Shown here piece after piece: positions 25,085 through 35,984 of a stretch of DNA of 64,000 nt. Source of the stretch: Druceiella hillmani. Lineage: Eukaryota; Arthropoda; Insecta; Lepidoptera; Hepialidae. The notes beneath the pieces were generated by a model. The model was not told where the DNA came from. It worked only from the letters and a program-made list of their open reading frames with translations, and did no database searches. How positions within the stretch are numbered: the stretch's first letter is position 1; each line of letters starts with the position of its first letter. The DNA lies in the NCBI GenBank assembly GCA_039881145.1, contig JAYKKI010000037.1:17549001-17613000 (forward strand), given 5' to 3'. The position numbers and the translations under genes were made by a program.

Positions 25085-26025
25085 TGTTGCGATAGTTTTT
25101 GGTATGACCAAATGATTGGCAGGTTTTACACTGCGGTATTAATTTATTGCTTTTAATTGGTTCGACAGTAACGATCACATTACAAACTTTTTTAATGCTG
25201 TATATTTTTTTAATGTCCGTATTATTTTTAAACGTAACAATAAATATATGTAATGGTTCCTTTGTTTCCATTTCAATTTGCCTGTGGCATTCAGTGCTTC
25301 CAAACCTTGAGCTTTTAGATTATTTATGATATCTGTTGGACTAAAAGAATGATGAATATTTTTGATCATTACTCTGTTTTCCCATCTCTTGTTTTGTTTT
25401 CGTAGGAATGCCACGAAATTTCATGTTTTTTCAATTCATTAGTCAAAGCTCTGTATGCATTATCACTCGAAACATTTATTTTACTAGCGTTATTGTTCAT
25501 TAATTTAGTTTGAAAATGATCATTACCAATTGTTTGGTTTATTAACGCAGTTAATTCATTAATATTTTCAACGCCGGTTAAAATAATAGGCGGTGGTTTA
25601 TGCATTTTATTTAGTTGTGACTGCATAGTAGGTTTGGTATTACCACTTACTTTGTTTATTATTTGTCGGCCATGTTTAGGTGATTTAATATCAGCCAATT
25701 TTCTTTTTTTCTTGTTATTTTTAACTCTTATCCATTCTGTGTCGACCGCTAGATCATTATCGCTTAACTCATCTGTTCCTTGTGACTTTAATTCGCTCAA
25801 ATTTCGATTTAGTTTTAAATTTTCGATTTCTAATTTCATTACTTTCTCTTGTTCCTGAAGATCAAGAATAATCTTTTTCAAATTATCTTCATTCTGTCTG
25901 GCTTGGCACCAAGCAGAATAAATTTGTTCCTTATTTTCTGTCCTTCGCGTATTTTCAGCGAAGAGTATATTATTTGATTGAAGAAATTGGGCTTCATTAG
26001 CTGTAGGAGGATAATATTTCGTCAT
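25085..26025 (-). pseudogene. LINE ORF1: gag-like RNA-binding protein, broken
   Basis: It starts at the ATG at 26025 (MTKYYPPT...). The N-terminal part is charged and likely coiled-coil (about residues 30-80), then a Lys-rich stretch (KNNKKKRK). From about 25600 it has the conserved Jockey-type gag block (PPIILTGVENINELTALI...), which in working copies leads to IKNIHHSFSPTDI and a zinc-knuckle region. Two frameshifts split it, near 25400 and near 25265. The first knuckle reads C-x2-C-x4-H-x4-R: CKTCQSFGHTKNYR at about 25135-25095, with the last zinc-binding Cys replaced by Arg (CGC). The sequence then jumps into endonuclease text, so the other knuckles and the ORF2 N-terminus are deleted. Confidence 0.9.
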
Positions 26026-26689
26026 CACTGTCTGTGATTGTCCTCTTGAATTCTAGTTATCCATACTCTTTCACACGCTACCCGATGTCACTTGCATAGC
26101 ATGATGATAAGCGCTCCAACTCAACGCGTATTAAGTGTGATTTCAAATGCTCAGTACTAGATGGCGGCAGTAGTGTTGCTTAACTCCGTACTAATAAAAT
26201 ACAAAACAAAGAACAAGGCGCGCTACTAGATGATCTCGAACCCGAGGAGCTCACGCCGCCCGCTTTACGACGCAGCGACGCGGGCGCTAGCATTACACGC
26301 TGCACCACGAACGATCTGCGAGGAGCCTCGAAAAATAGTTATCGTTTTGTACACGACGTGCGCTTGTCAACAAATAAAGTTTGTAAACCCGTAAACACGT
26401 TTTGTCCATGTACCGGGCACCGATTGAAAATTACAAACCATCCACTTTTTTATCAATATCGAATTACAGTAACTAACTTTAGTAATTTATTTATAGTATT
26501 TAGTAACTGATTTTTAGTATAGTTTAGGAGAGATTAACACCACTTTTACACTATATGTTTTAGTATCACTTGTACAAATCAAACATACACTGCTACTCCA
26601 AAGAAACACTTGGAAATTTTTATATTTTAAATTATACGGGAGCTATCCTACTCACGTCAACGATCGCTTCCGTACGCGGACGAACTCGG
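26026..26689 (-). promoter_or_regulatory. LINE 5' UTR with probable internal promoter
   Basis: About 660 bp lie between the target-site duplication and the ORF1 ATG. Jockey-type elements carry an internal TATA-less RNA polymerase II promoter at their extreme 5' end. Here the element begins CCGAGTTCGTCCG. GACGTG, a core shared with the downstream promoter element, lies about 32 bp in (plus 26653-26658), close to the usual +28 to +34. A CpG-rich block at about 26210-26330 is the most GC-rich DNA in the window. ATG-proximal sequence contains AGATGGCGG at plus 26159-26167. Promoter activity is inferred from family behaviour, not shown. Confidence 0.55.
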
Positions 26690-26700
26690 ATGTAATAAAT
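26690..26700. repeat. Target-site duplication, copy next to the LINE 5' end
   Basis: ATGTAATAAAT, identical to 22401-22411. It fixes the element's 5' boundary at 26689. Confidence 0.9.
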
Positions 26701-26728
26701 ATAATGTTAATTTAATTACATATTTACC

Positions 26729-26731
<3 letters not shown>

Positions 26732-26798
<67 letters not shown>
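26732..26798. repeat. (AT)n microsatellite
   Basis: 67 bp of pure alternating A/T, about 30 bp outside the LINE's 5' target-site duplication. It is uninterrupted, unlike the tracts at 8.0 and 56.8 kb, suggesting recent expansion. Confidence 0.97.
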
Positions 26799-26800
<2 letters not shown>

Positions 26801-28196
26801 CAGTAAACCAATTATATACTTTTGTGATTATAATTTTAATCTACTTAATCCGAAACCATTTAGTACCATTCTGAAACAAATGGAGTAAAATTATTGTCAA
26901 CTCTCCTTGCTTCAGAAAAATACTGAAAAAAGGTCAGACGTAAAATACGCAAATCTTTATGTTTTTACTTGGTTTCTTCTGGTATTTTTTAGTTCTTTAA
27001 TATTATTGTATATTACGGACTTATGACTTTCTTTAGAACTTTCCCCAATTTTATAAATTTTTAAAGCCAGTTTGGGTATTATATAATATGTATAAGGAAC
27101 TATTAATTATTAAAGAGTTACTTATACATGTAAAATCTTATTAACGTGTAATTTTTTTTTCATTTCAAACTTTTATTTCATTCAACAAAGTGCCCCTGTT
27201 TCATAATGTTGTAATAATTTTTTTTTGTTTCTCAGTATACTTAAAAAAATTACTCGAAGAGTAGATAAATCAAAAATACTTCTATTTTAAAGTTACTTAG
27301 TTAACTTTTTCGCATTGAAAAGACTTTGTCAAACCTCTGAACAGACAATTCAATAAATTTTGCTATTTCAGTATAATAAATGAAGGACGTAATTCGTTAA
27401 AAAAACATTGAAACAAAGCAACATATAAAACGCAGGATAAAATGCTATTTTTATAAAAATTATTATTACTCAATAATAATTTTTATAAAATACTAAGTAA
27501 TACTAGTAAGGATACGAAATTAAAATATAAATGCATATATATATTTATGATACATGTTTCATATTATGAAATACGTTATTTTCAAAACATTTACGAGAAA
27601 GAAGAACCATTTTAAATTTGAGTAAAAATTCATTGTGTTGTGCTGACATTTCCCTGGGCGGCCATAAATTCCATGCGCGCGGTATGATTCAAGCTTTTCT
27701 CATATCTGCCTACTGTTTGCCCTATTTCGTGTGCAAAGAAAATATTTTTTATGTAAAAAAAAATCGTATGAAAATTTTTCATAAAATTGTGATTTGAATA
27801 ATTATAGTCCATACGTCTCCACGAGCAGCAGTAGTATTTTTATGTTGATTTCGACGTCTAGCATTTGTCATAACAATTTTAACAGTTTCTCACTAAAATC
27901 ATATATAAACTAGTGTTATTGAGTTCAAGCTAAGTTAGTGTATATGATACAGTATTTATACTAGATAGATTAAGAAAGCCTAATATTGACAATTATGTAG
28001 AAAACCCCGTGTTAACGAGGTACCTTTTCTAATTAAGTGGTACCTCTCCTTAATTGGCTTTTCACGGATTTCGTTTTTAATTCATATTGTAATGGATTTA
28101 TAAATCGAGAAACACCATTTTGAATGATCAAATGCATTAAAATCAGTTTAAAATTATTTGTGTGAAACAGTAGGTTCGCATAAGTATTACATAATA
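26799..28196. other. AT-rich non-coding stretch with one hairpin
   Basis: No gene recognised. The hairpin at 27447-27491 is listed separately. Confidence 0.6.
27447..27491. repeat. Inverted repeat, about 20-bp AT-rich arms
   Basis: Left arm ATTTTTATAAAAATTATTA(TT) at 27447-27467 and right arm AATAATAATTTTTATAAAAT at 27472-27491, separated by ACTC. The arms match except for one bulged T. AT-only arms make chance origin possible, but the near-perfect match over 20 bp is notable. Confidence 0.75.
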
Positions 28197-28284
28197 TGCG
28201 TGTGTGGGTGCGTGCGTGCGTGCTTGCGTGCGTGTGTGCGAGGGTTCTTTCATGCGTACGTGGGTTCGGGCGTGCGTGCAGGCG
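28197..28284 (+). repeat. Degenerate (GTGC)n tract
   Basis: GCGTGCGTGCGTGC-type repeats with interruptions (GAGGGTTCTTTCATGCGTACG). This is a decayed tetranucleotide microsatellite and the second GC-rich alternating tract in the window. Cys/Arg/Ala-rich and His/Thr/Arg-rich open frames across it on both strands are artefacts. Confidence 0.9.
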
Positions 28285-30267
28285 TTGGAATTATGGACAA
28301 ACGACTTTATTTTAAATATATTAATGATCATTGTAAAAAATCTTATTTGGTAATAAAGCGTAATGGTTGATACAAATTGAATTCCCAAGCAACCTTCAGA
28401 AATTGATTAAAGCACGATATAGTCTTGTCATTCCGAAAATCTTCTTATACTCAAAAAAAGGTAAATTAAACCGAAGCTGGCGAAGTATGAGTTAAATTTT
28501 TGAATAAACCTTTCCTTTATTTCTGCAAGCAAAATTAAAATGCCTACTAGACAATACCAAAATTTTGACTAAATTAAATAAAACAAACCTTACAAAAGTC
28601 GAGCTTCAATGAATGCCAAATATAGGAATTTACTTTACACATAAAATGTTCCTTGCTTGACAATATTTAAATTCCGAATAATGCAACTTTCCTAACTAAA
28701 AGGTTTCCTTATCTACGGCTAAACTTTTATTTATTTTAACTACCGAGTGTTATAGAATGTTCCTATGCAATGGATGACCCGAACAAAGGAAAAAAAAACA
28801 AAATAGTAACAACCAACAAATATCCATTTCAAAATTAACTTCGGAAGACTCAAAAAAATGTAGATTGGTTTATCGCTTCACATATATACACAATCACTTT
28901 CTCGTACATCTTTTCAGTTAATAAACGAAGTAATAAAAAATTAAAGATATCTTACAACCAATATGCATGAAACTACTCTTCAAATTAAACAGAATAGGTT
29001 TTGTGTCTCATATATATGGATGTATATATTTGTATAATTGTCAAAATGCTTTTTTATATTTAATTTATTTCTTATCGACATATTTTTTTTAATTTTTCAA
29101 GATGAACATTAGTAGATGCGGGTGAAACTGGATACCGTTCATAATTAGGTTAATATAAAAATTTCGATATACACAGCATTACTCTTAATCTGAAAATAAT
29201 TATTAATATTATTTTTAAAAACTGTTTATATTTTAAGAGTAATACTAATGAAAAAAATAAAATTCACTCTTGAATTTTTTTTCTTCACATTAAAATCCAA
29301 TTTCTTATTGTATATTCTTTCAATTGGTGAAAAACACTTTAAATTTGTCACCATCTTGGTCTATTGGGTTGATCAATAGCTACTCGAAGGCGCAACTTAC
29401 CGCGGAGTTTCGGTTTCTAGTCTCGACTGCTAATCGAGCGAAGCTATACTGGTATTCTGATTAGCTAACTTAAAGATGTGCGCGTTGAAGTCTATAAATA
29501 AATAAATTTTTCAAAATTCCATAGGGATGTTTTTCCCCCAACATACATTCATATACAGATATGCGTATGTACATAGTATATTTGATAAAAAAGAAAAGAA
29601 ATAATAAGGAAATTCAAATTTTAAGGTATACATTTCTAACGTCACAATCGAATATTGCAATTCTGCAAAATAGGCTCTGTATTACAGACTTAATTTCAAT
29701 ATTCTAGTTAGGAAACAAACCCCCAAATTTTAATGTTATATTATATTATATTATAATACATGCCTTCAGAATGATATATTTTTATGTATAAAATAAAGCT
29801 TATTTGATGCAATAATGTAAAATATACCACTAACACTTAACAACCACTAACAACTTCATAGCAAAAATAATAAGTTATCGTAACGTAGCAACAAAATATT
29901 TCTTTCACAATAATTTCAATGTTCTACTGATATTGAATTATATGCAGAATACACAATTATTACGTTCAATCTAATTTACTACTTTTCAATTTTCTTTTCA
30001 TTAAAAATTATTTAAAATATGTTGTGGATGTATTTACAATTTCATTGTGCCCATGATTAGCCACGAATATTTTATTTCACTAATAAATCAAATTAAACTC
30101 AAATAGGGTAAAATACTTTTTCTACTTCAAAAAAGCATAATTTATTTTATAAATAAAGCATTTCGTGACTGTAATGTTTCAGCGATAATTCTTCACCATG
30201 CATGGATAAGCAGACATACATCAGTGTAAAGTAGGCTCTTGAATTGTTTTACGTATACAATCCTTTT
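28285..30267. other. AT-rich non-coding stretch, nothing recognised
   Basis: A short (TTATA)n run occurs at about 29740-29758. A GC-richer piece at 29370-29470 gave no recognisable similarity. Confidence 0.6.
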
Positions 30268-30970
30268 TAACCGGCTTCAAAAAAGGATGAGGTTCTCAAT
30301 TCTTCCGTATATTTTTTTTTTATGTATGTTCAGCGATAATTCTTCACCGAATGGACCGATTTTTTGAAAGAGGGTAATATAGGTGTGGTCCCATATAAAC
30401 ATGATGATGATCTGATGATGAGGTCCGGAAACGAACGATGAAACTCCTTAACGGATGGCAGTAAATCAACTATGACTCAAGATATTTGCTGCGAGTGGTA
30501 GTTATTTTGCAAAGTAACCACACCACTTAACTGATCAGTGTGTGATCACAAGTACTGGAGTTGAACAATGGAACTCCTTAACGGATGTTAGTAAATAAAA
30601 CGTGACTAAAGATATTCACACCCCCGATTACACCGTCAGCCAGGTCTTCGATAAGTTCTGAAGATGAATAATATAACTCCCTAACGGATGGTAGTAAATT
30701 GGTCGTGATTCAATATAAATGCTACTGGTTAGTTGTTGCTTTAGGTATTTCTTTTCAAAATCTAATATTGGATTTCGGATATGGAGAACGGAACTCCTTC
30801 TCTGGTAATTTTTAATTTGCAAAATATGATACTGGACTTCGGATATGGAAAATGGAACTCCTCGACGGCTAATATCTAACCACTACTATCGCTTCATTTC
30901 ATTGTTATTGATAACCAACTTCAGACAAAAAGGAAATTATTTATATACTAGCTTTTGCCCGTGACTTTGA
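30268..30970 (+). repeat. Dispersed repeat copy with five diverged internal units
   Basis: The head at 30270 reads AACCGGCTTCAAAAAAGGAT, GAGGTTCTCAATTC, then a T-run and ATGTATGTTCAGCGATAATTC. Internal units each carry an ACTCCTTAACGGATG-like phrase at about 30443, 30573, 30675, 30793 and 30857, three of them followed by GTAAAT and a GACTCAAGATAT-like phrase. It ends near 30950 with a TACTAGCTTTTGCCCGTGAC phrase common in insect repeats. The same family appears inverted at 1-345 and, more diverged, at 20.2-21.0 kb. Confidence 0.7.
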
Positions 30971-31079
30971 ATAATTATTCAATTCTAAAATAAAACATCT
31001 TTTAAAAACCATCTTCAAAATTTGTAGGCACTAAAAAATTAAAAATAATTAACTCAAAATAGTACTGATTTTTAATACA

Positions 31080-31345
31080 TAACTAAGTTACCTATTTTTG
31101 AAGTCGGTGCCAGTACCGGAGAGAAAACAAATGTAAATGTTTATGTTATAAATACGCTTTTATGAATCTATTTAATATTGTGAGTATATTAGAGGTTAAG
31201 GTTTTAAATTTACGTTATAAATTAAATTATAAATTTGTTTAAGTTGGTCGACAGTGTTTGCATCGACAAAAAAAATAAGTAACTTAATTATTTATTGCAA
31301 ATATTTTTTAATTTTTAGCACCTATTTTTTGAAGTCGGTTTTTCA
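31080..31345 (-). repeat. Inverted repeat-head fragments after the 30-kb repeat
   Basis: TTTTTGAAGTCGGTGCCAG at about 31095 and TTTTTTGAAGTCGGTTTTTC at about 31324 are minus-strand versions of the AACCGACTTCAAAAA head found in plus orientation at 30270. The 30270 and 31324 copies face each other about 1.05 kb apart, which could be ends of one larger element or nested insertions. Confidence 0.5.
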
Positions 31346-34300
31346 AAAGATATTTTAATAGCAACATTTTCTTACATGGTAAGAAAATGGTAGTTAGGCA
31401 ATACTTAAAAAATACTGCCAAATAGAAATATAAAAAGATAATATTTTCAGGTTATAGATAAATTTAATTTAATAAGGACCCAAAAGGATATGTCTCCATG
31501 GAAGAACCAAATATATTTTAATTCAGTGAGCACAATATTTTCGAATATACACACTTATAATACTTTTAAATAGGGAAAAAGCTAATAACTAAGTACATAA
31601 GTTACACAAGAGCTAGATCGGTGAACTGAAGAGTATCGAGGGATATTTCTCCACTTATCAATATATTTACAAAAAAAACTTTAAATGAGTCTTAGCAAAT
31701 AATATTTACCTCGTCAACTAGTTAAAAATGTTAGACGAGAAAATTTTTTGCAAAGAGAGCTCCAACATGGTCTTCTGATCGTAACGACTCCACTCAGATC
31801 CTGTCAGCACAATTTCAACATTTCCTTTAACTTAGCTAAAGATTTAATTTTTGCCATATAATTGCAAAAAGCTTTTGGTGAGTTTAAAAACTTTAAAACT
31901 TTAGTTGAATAATTGATACCACAACTCGTGTTGTTTTGTTACGAGTATATGAACTGACTTTAAGTACTTATATTTAAACAAACACATATGACCAAGAGAA
32001 TTAAGATAACAAACATTATATAACATAAATAAATCAATCCATCAAACTAAAACGTTGTAAGCATTCACTCATGTTTAACACCCGCAAATACATTTTTATT
32101 ACATATTACAATTCAATAATAAGGCCTGCTACAAACTAATAATTCCTTTTCACATAATCTCTTGATGTTCGCAATTATGGTAATAAAACAACAATTATTG
32201 AGAATCGTATCTTCTCCTTCTCATACTTCTTCTCTTATAAATATTAAACTGTCTGTGTGTATATATATAAATGCCAATAAATAACGTAGAATTGTGTAAA
32301 TTGTCTATGAATATATATAATAATTGAAAATCTACATTTTCAAATTTCCATCGAATTCTAGTTAATAATTTTTCGTGCTATTTGTATATTAATTCATGTA
32401 CAATAAAATTAATTATATATTTGATATTAATTTTCCAATATTTTTTATTAATATTTTATTCCCTAGAATATTTAATTTAAATGAAAATTGTGATTGTGTA
32501 ATAAGCAATCTAATATAAATTAGAGCGATTAATTAAAACTGAATTTCTTTTTACATTTATTTTAAATTGAAGGTGGGAATTGAACTTTTGGGGAAAGCTT
32601 TCGGTGATAGTATTTTTAACTTCGCAAAAAATAGAATATTCATTGACTGAAGTAGATATCCTTATATTAATCTAGTAATAAATTCTAGTTTGATGTTATT
32701 TTATAACTTCATATTTCTAACGTTTTGCAAATTTTGAATTCAGTCTGATTATATTTTATTGTAGACTATATTAGTACAATTAAATAAAGAAAAATAAGGG
32801 CTACATCTCAGAATAAAGCAAGGAAAGCTAAAAATATGAAATATGAAAATCTTGGTTTCGATTTCCTAAAAATGAGCTGAAAAAGTCTTATTATATATAT
32901 CATGTTCGCCAGTCAAGACTTCAAACGTTAAAATTGTGAAAGCCGATCTTTTGTAAATATCTCGCTTATATACCTTCTTCCTCTTGCTACACTTTCAGGC
33001 TTTTAGAAACGAAGTATACATATGTGCTGAGTGTTCTTAAAAAAACTCTTTGTCAGAATTTACAAATGAAAGATAGATTGTTTTATGTGATGCCACAGAG
33101 AGAGGTGGGGTGTGCACTGAGTAATTACTTCCCATCTATTATGATTAAGGAAAACTCAGCGCTTGTAGGATTACCTTCCATCTGTAATCTATCAATGAAT
33201 TCTACTTTGACGTATTTTTTATAAAGTAATCCCCATCATCGATCTTATTAAATTTAGGTATATAGAAAAAGGGTTATAAGAAATTAACTCTAACTTTTCT
33301 AGAAAAATTCATCATTAATATAGATTAATTATAGGTATGGAGCTATTGGTGTCAAGTTTTAAACGATATCTTTATTTGACGATTTTTTATCGTGAAGATT
33401 CAACGATAAACACGTGCAATAATAACTGTTTTCATCAGAACGCTACTACCGCGTTTGCAGTTAGCATCGTTGTGAAATTACAAAACACAACTGATTTCTT
33501 TTAAATGACATGTTACATTATTTTTTAAATATAATTGAAAATGGATTTAAATAACAGAAGAGCAGTATGATTAAATGGAAAAAAAAATATCATTAAAAAT
33601 AGTTTTGTTCCATTTTATGACTTAAACAAATATGCATATATAACGTTAATCATCATGTTCAGTCATTAGATTACCATTATTATCTTTCAGAAACAAGAAT
33701 ATCAACTATCTTTGAGTCAATTATTTAACATATTTTTAAAAAGCATCGCAATCAGAAAAGCAGACATTTTTAAAACATTTTTATGCAGGCAGATGTTTTT
33801 TGTTTGTATTGTATATCTTTGCTAATTGTCCACCTTAAGATATTGTAACACAACGAAACATAGGTCGTAGTAAATAATTTAAATAAAGAATAGAAATAAT
33901 GCTACATCAAGTGGTTTCATTTGATTATGAATTTCTACAAAATTAACGATAAATATATTCAATATTGTATACAGATCAATCCAGTAGAATATATTATAGC
34001 CAGGTTGAAAGAAAAAATAAGTATGCAAATATGAAGTATGCATTCTCAAATTATTATTCTTAAGGATATTTGTTTCATTGACAAAATACACAATATTTTT
34101 ATATCATTTTAAAGCAGTGGTACAACATTTTAATAGCACATCATTTTCCCGCATTTGCTTGTTGTACTAAAAACAAGCAAAATCCATGTCTGCTAGGAAT
34201 ATTATGATGTAAGTACTAGTAAGGAAAATAATATTACAATATATAATAGATTTACAGAATGCTATTTTTTCCCAGTTGACTTTTACTTCTAGAACTTGAG

Positions 34301-34913
34301 CATATTTACAATAAACTAAATTAAGGGATTTTTACATAACTTATATTTTTTGTTACTTTTATAACCAAGTATTTTTAAGTTCAATACGCAATATATTCTT
34401 TGTTTATTTTTGGAAACTTGCCGGAATGGCATCATCATGGATTCTTTAGTTTTTACTGGCGACTGATGACTGAAACGTATAACCTTAAGATCTTTTTCGA
34501 CCTTTAGATCACAGGCCTAAAATTCCACAATGTCGAATATAAATTACCAATTCGGTTGATATCAGAGAATAAATAAAAATGTTGCTATCAGAGAATAAAA
34601 TAATCTAGTTTTATCTTGAGTATATCATTGTTGGCTAAAGTATCGTAGAATTAGCGAACATTGTTATGTTTTGTTTTAGTTTTCAAACTTTCAATAAGTG
34701 CCAAAATTGTTTCATTCCATAACTGATTCCCAAAAAAATCTACCGTGTACTTTCAGTTTCAAAGCTCTCAAGAAATTTTATAATGAAATTAAAATTTCAC
34801 TATTATTGTTAAATAGCTATAGATAATATTTCACTGCAAGTTTTCATCAATAATATTTCGGTTAATTTAGATCCACTATTTTGAAAGATCTAAACAGTTC
34901 TATTTTATTTCGG
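31346..34913. other. AT-rich non-coding stretch, nothing recognised
   Basis: Open frames up to about 70 codons, none with a recognisable motif. A short duplication of ATCAGAGAATAAA occurs near 34562 and 34587. Confidence 0.6.
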
Positions 34914-34970
34914 GTTACTTTAATGACATGCTTCAATTTTAAAGTTACTTTAATAACATGTTTTAATTTG
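34914..34970 (+). repeat. 30-bp tandem duplication
   Basis: GTTACTTTAATGACATGCTT starts at 34914 and GTTACTTTAATAACATGTTT at 34944, each followed by a CAATTTTAAA/TAATTTG-like end. Three substitutions separate the 27 aligned bases. Confidence 0.85.
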
Positions 34971-35340
34971 CCATTGAACATTTAAGGTTTTAGGTTAATG
35001 TTATCATGAACAACATGGAATTTGTCGACATTTATTACCAAGTAATTCTTAATTTGAACCAACGCTAAAATTTTAGATCAACTTTCATCAATTGCATGAC
35101 AGTGTAAGTTGAAATATTTTTTCGCTCAAATATGAATAATATTAATTTCAATTCCTGAAATTATAGTGTAATGCAAATAAAATTCCGATAGTAAGATTAC
35201 GTTCGGTTTAACTTAGGAAAATTAGAAATACACAAACCAACATACTTTATACAGACTTGCTTTTTAATCAAATATAATTATATTATTATCATTATTATCA
35301 AGTATCGAGTGTTCCTTTTACCTTTAATTCATATAAATAC
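34971..35340. other. AT-rich non-coding stretch, nothing recognised
   Basis: No features seen before the (AT)n tract. Confidence 0.6.
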
Positions 35341-35368
35341 AATATATATATATATATATATATATACA

Positions 35369-35446
<78 letters not shown>
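35341..35446. repeat. (AT)n microsatellite with two interruptions
   Basis: About 105 bp of alternating A/T, broken by a CA step near 35367 and a TG step near 35392. Its ends and breaks are nearly mirror-symmetric. Confidence 0.97.
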
Positions 35447-35451
<5 letters not shown>

Positions 35452-35910
35452 ATGGTACCACCATTCATAAAACAATAATATTAATTTGTTACATATAGGT
35501 TTACATTTTGAAAAACATTATGGTTGTAAGTTTTTTAATTTATTTTATTTATAAATTTCGGTTTAATATTATTTAGAATAGCAATAGTTTCTTTTGAAAA
35601 TGCACTATGTATTGAATTAATTTTTTAAATAAAATTTTGTAGCTCATTAATCATGACCGGATATTATTTTAGTTATATTCATCATTGTAAATGTATATTC
35701 TCTCATGTAATACACAATAAATAATTAGTTCAAATTTTAAAACTAAATCACAGTATTTAAGTCACTAAAAAGTTTAAAATGAATGAAAAATTCATAAATT
35801 TTCGAAAAAGAAAAAATTGAGACAAATTTATAAAATAACGATATTGGAACATTGTTGCAGTTCGTATAATAGATTATTTTTTTAATTTGACATTTGTTAC
35901 TTCTCAATGT
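35447..35910. other. AT-rich non-coding stretch, nothing recognised
   Basis: Spacer between two long (AT)n tracts. No features seen. Confidence 0.6.
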
Positions 35911-35912
35911 AC

Positions 35913-35980
<68 letters not shown>
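35911..35980. repeat. (AT)n microsatellite
   Basis: 70 bp of alternating A/T with one C near its left end. It is the second long tract within 600 bp. Confidence 0.97.

Positions 35981-35984
<4 letters not shown>

Larger units (their letters stand above)
22412..26689 (-). mobile_element. Full-length but inactive Jockey-type LINE
   Basis: A minus-strand insertion of about 4.28 kb. Ends: perfect 11-bp direct repeats (22401-22411 and 26690-26700), a poly(A) tail seen as nine Ts at 22412-22420, and an AATAAA signal at 22430-22435. Order on the element: 5' UTR about 660 bp, ORF1 gag-like protein with zinc knuckle, ORF2 with AP-type endonuclease then reverse transcriptase, 3' UTR about 117 bp. The two-ORF layout, the PRE/zinc-knuckle ORF1 and the FADDT reverse-transcriptase motif point to the Jockey clade. 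The copy is dead: at least five frameshifts, three in-frame stops, a deletion at the ORF1/ORF2 junction, and changed catalytic and zinc-binding residues. Intact ends show it was not 5'-truncated on arrival. Confidence 0.93.

Noticed and set aside
28143..28388. His/Thr/Arg-rich (minus) and Cys/Arg/Val-rich (plus) open frames
   Set aside because: Both are shadows of the (GTGC)n tract, which is open on both strands.
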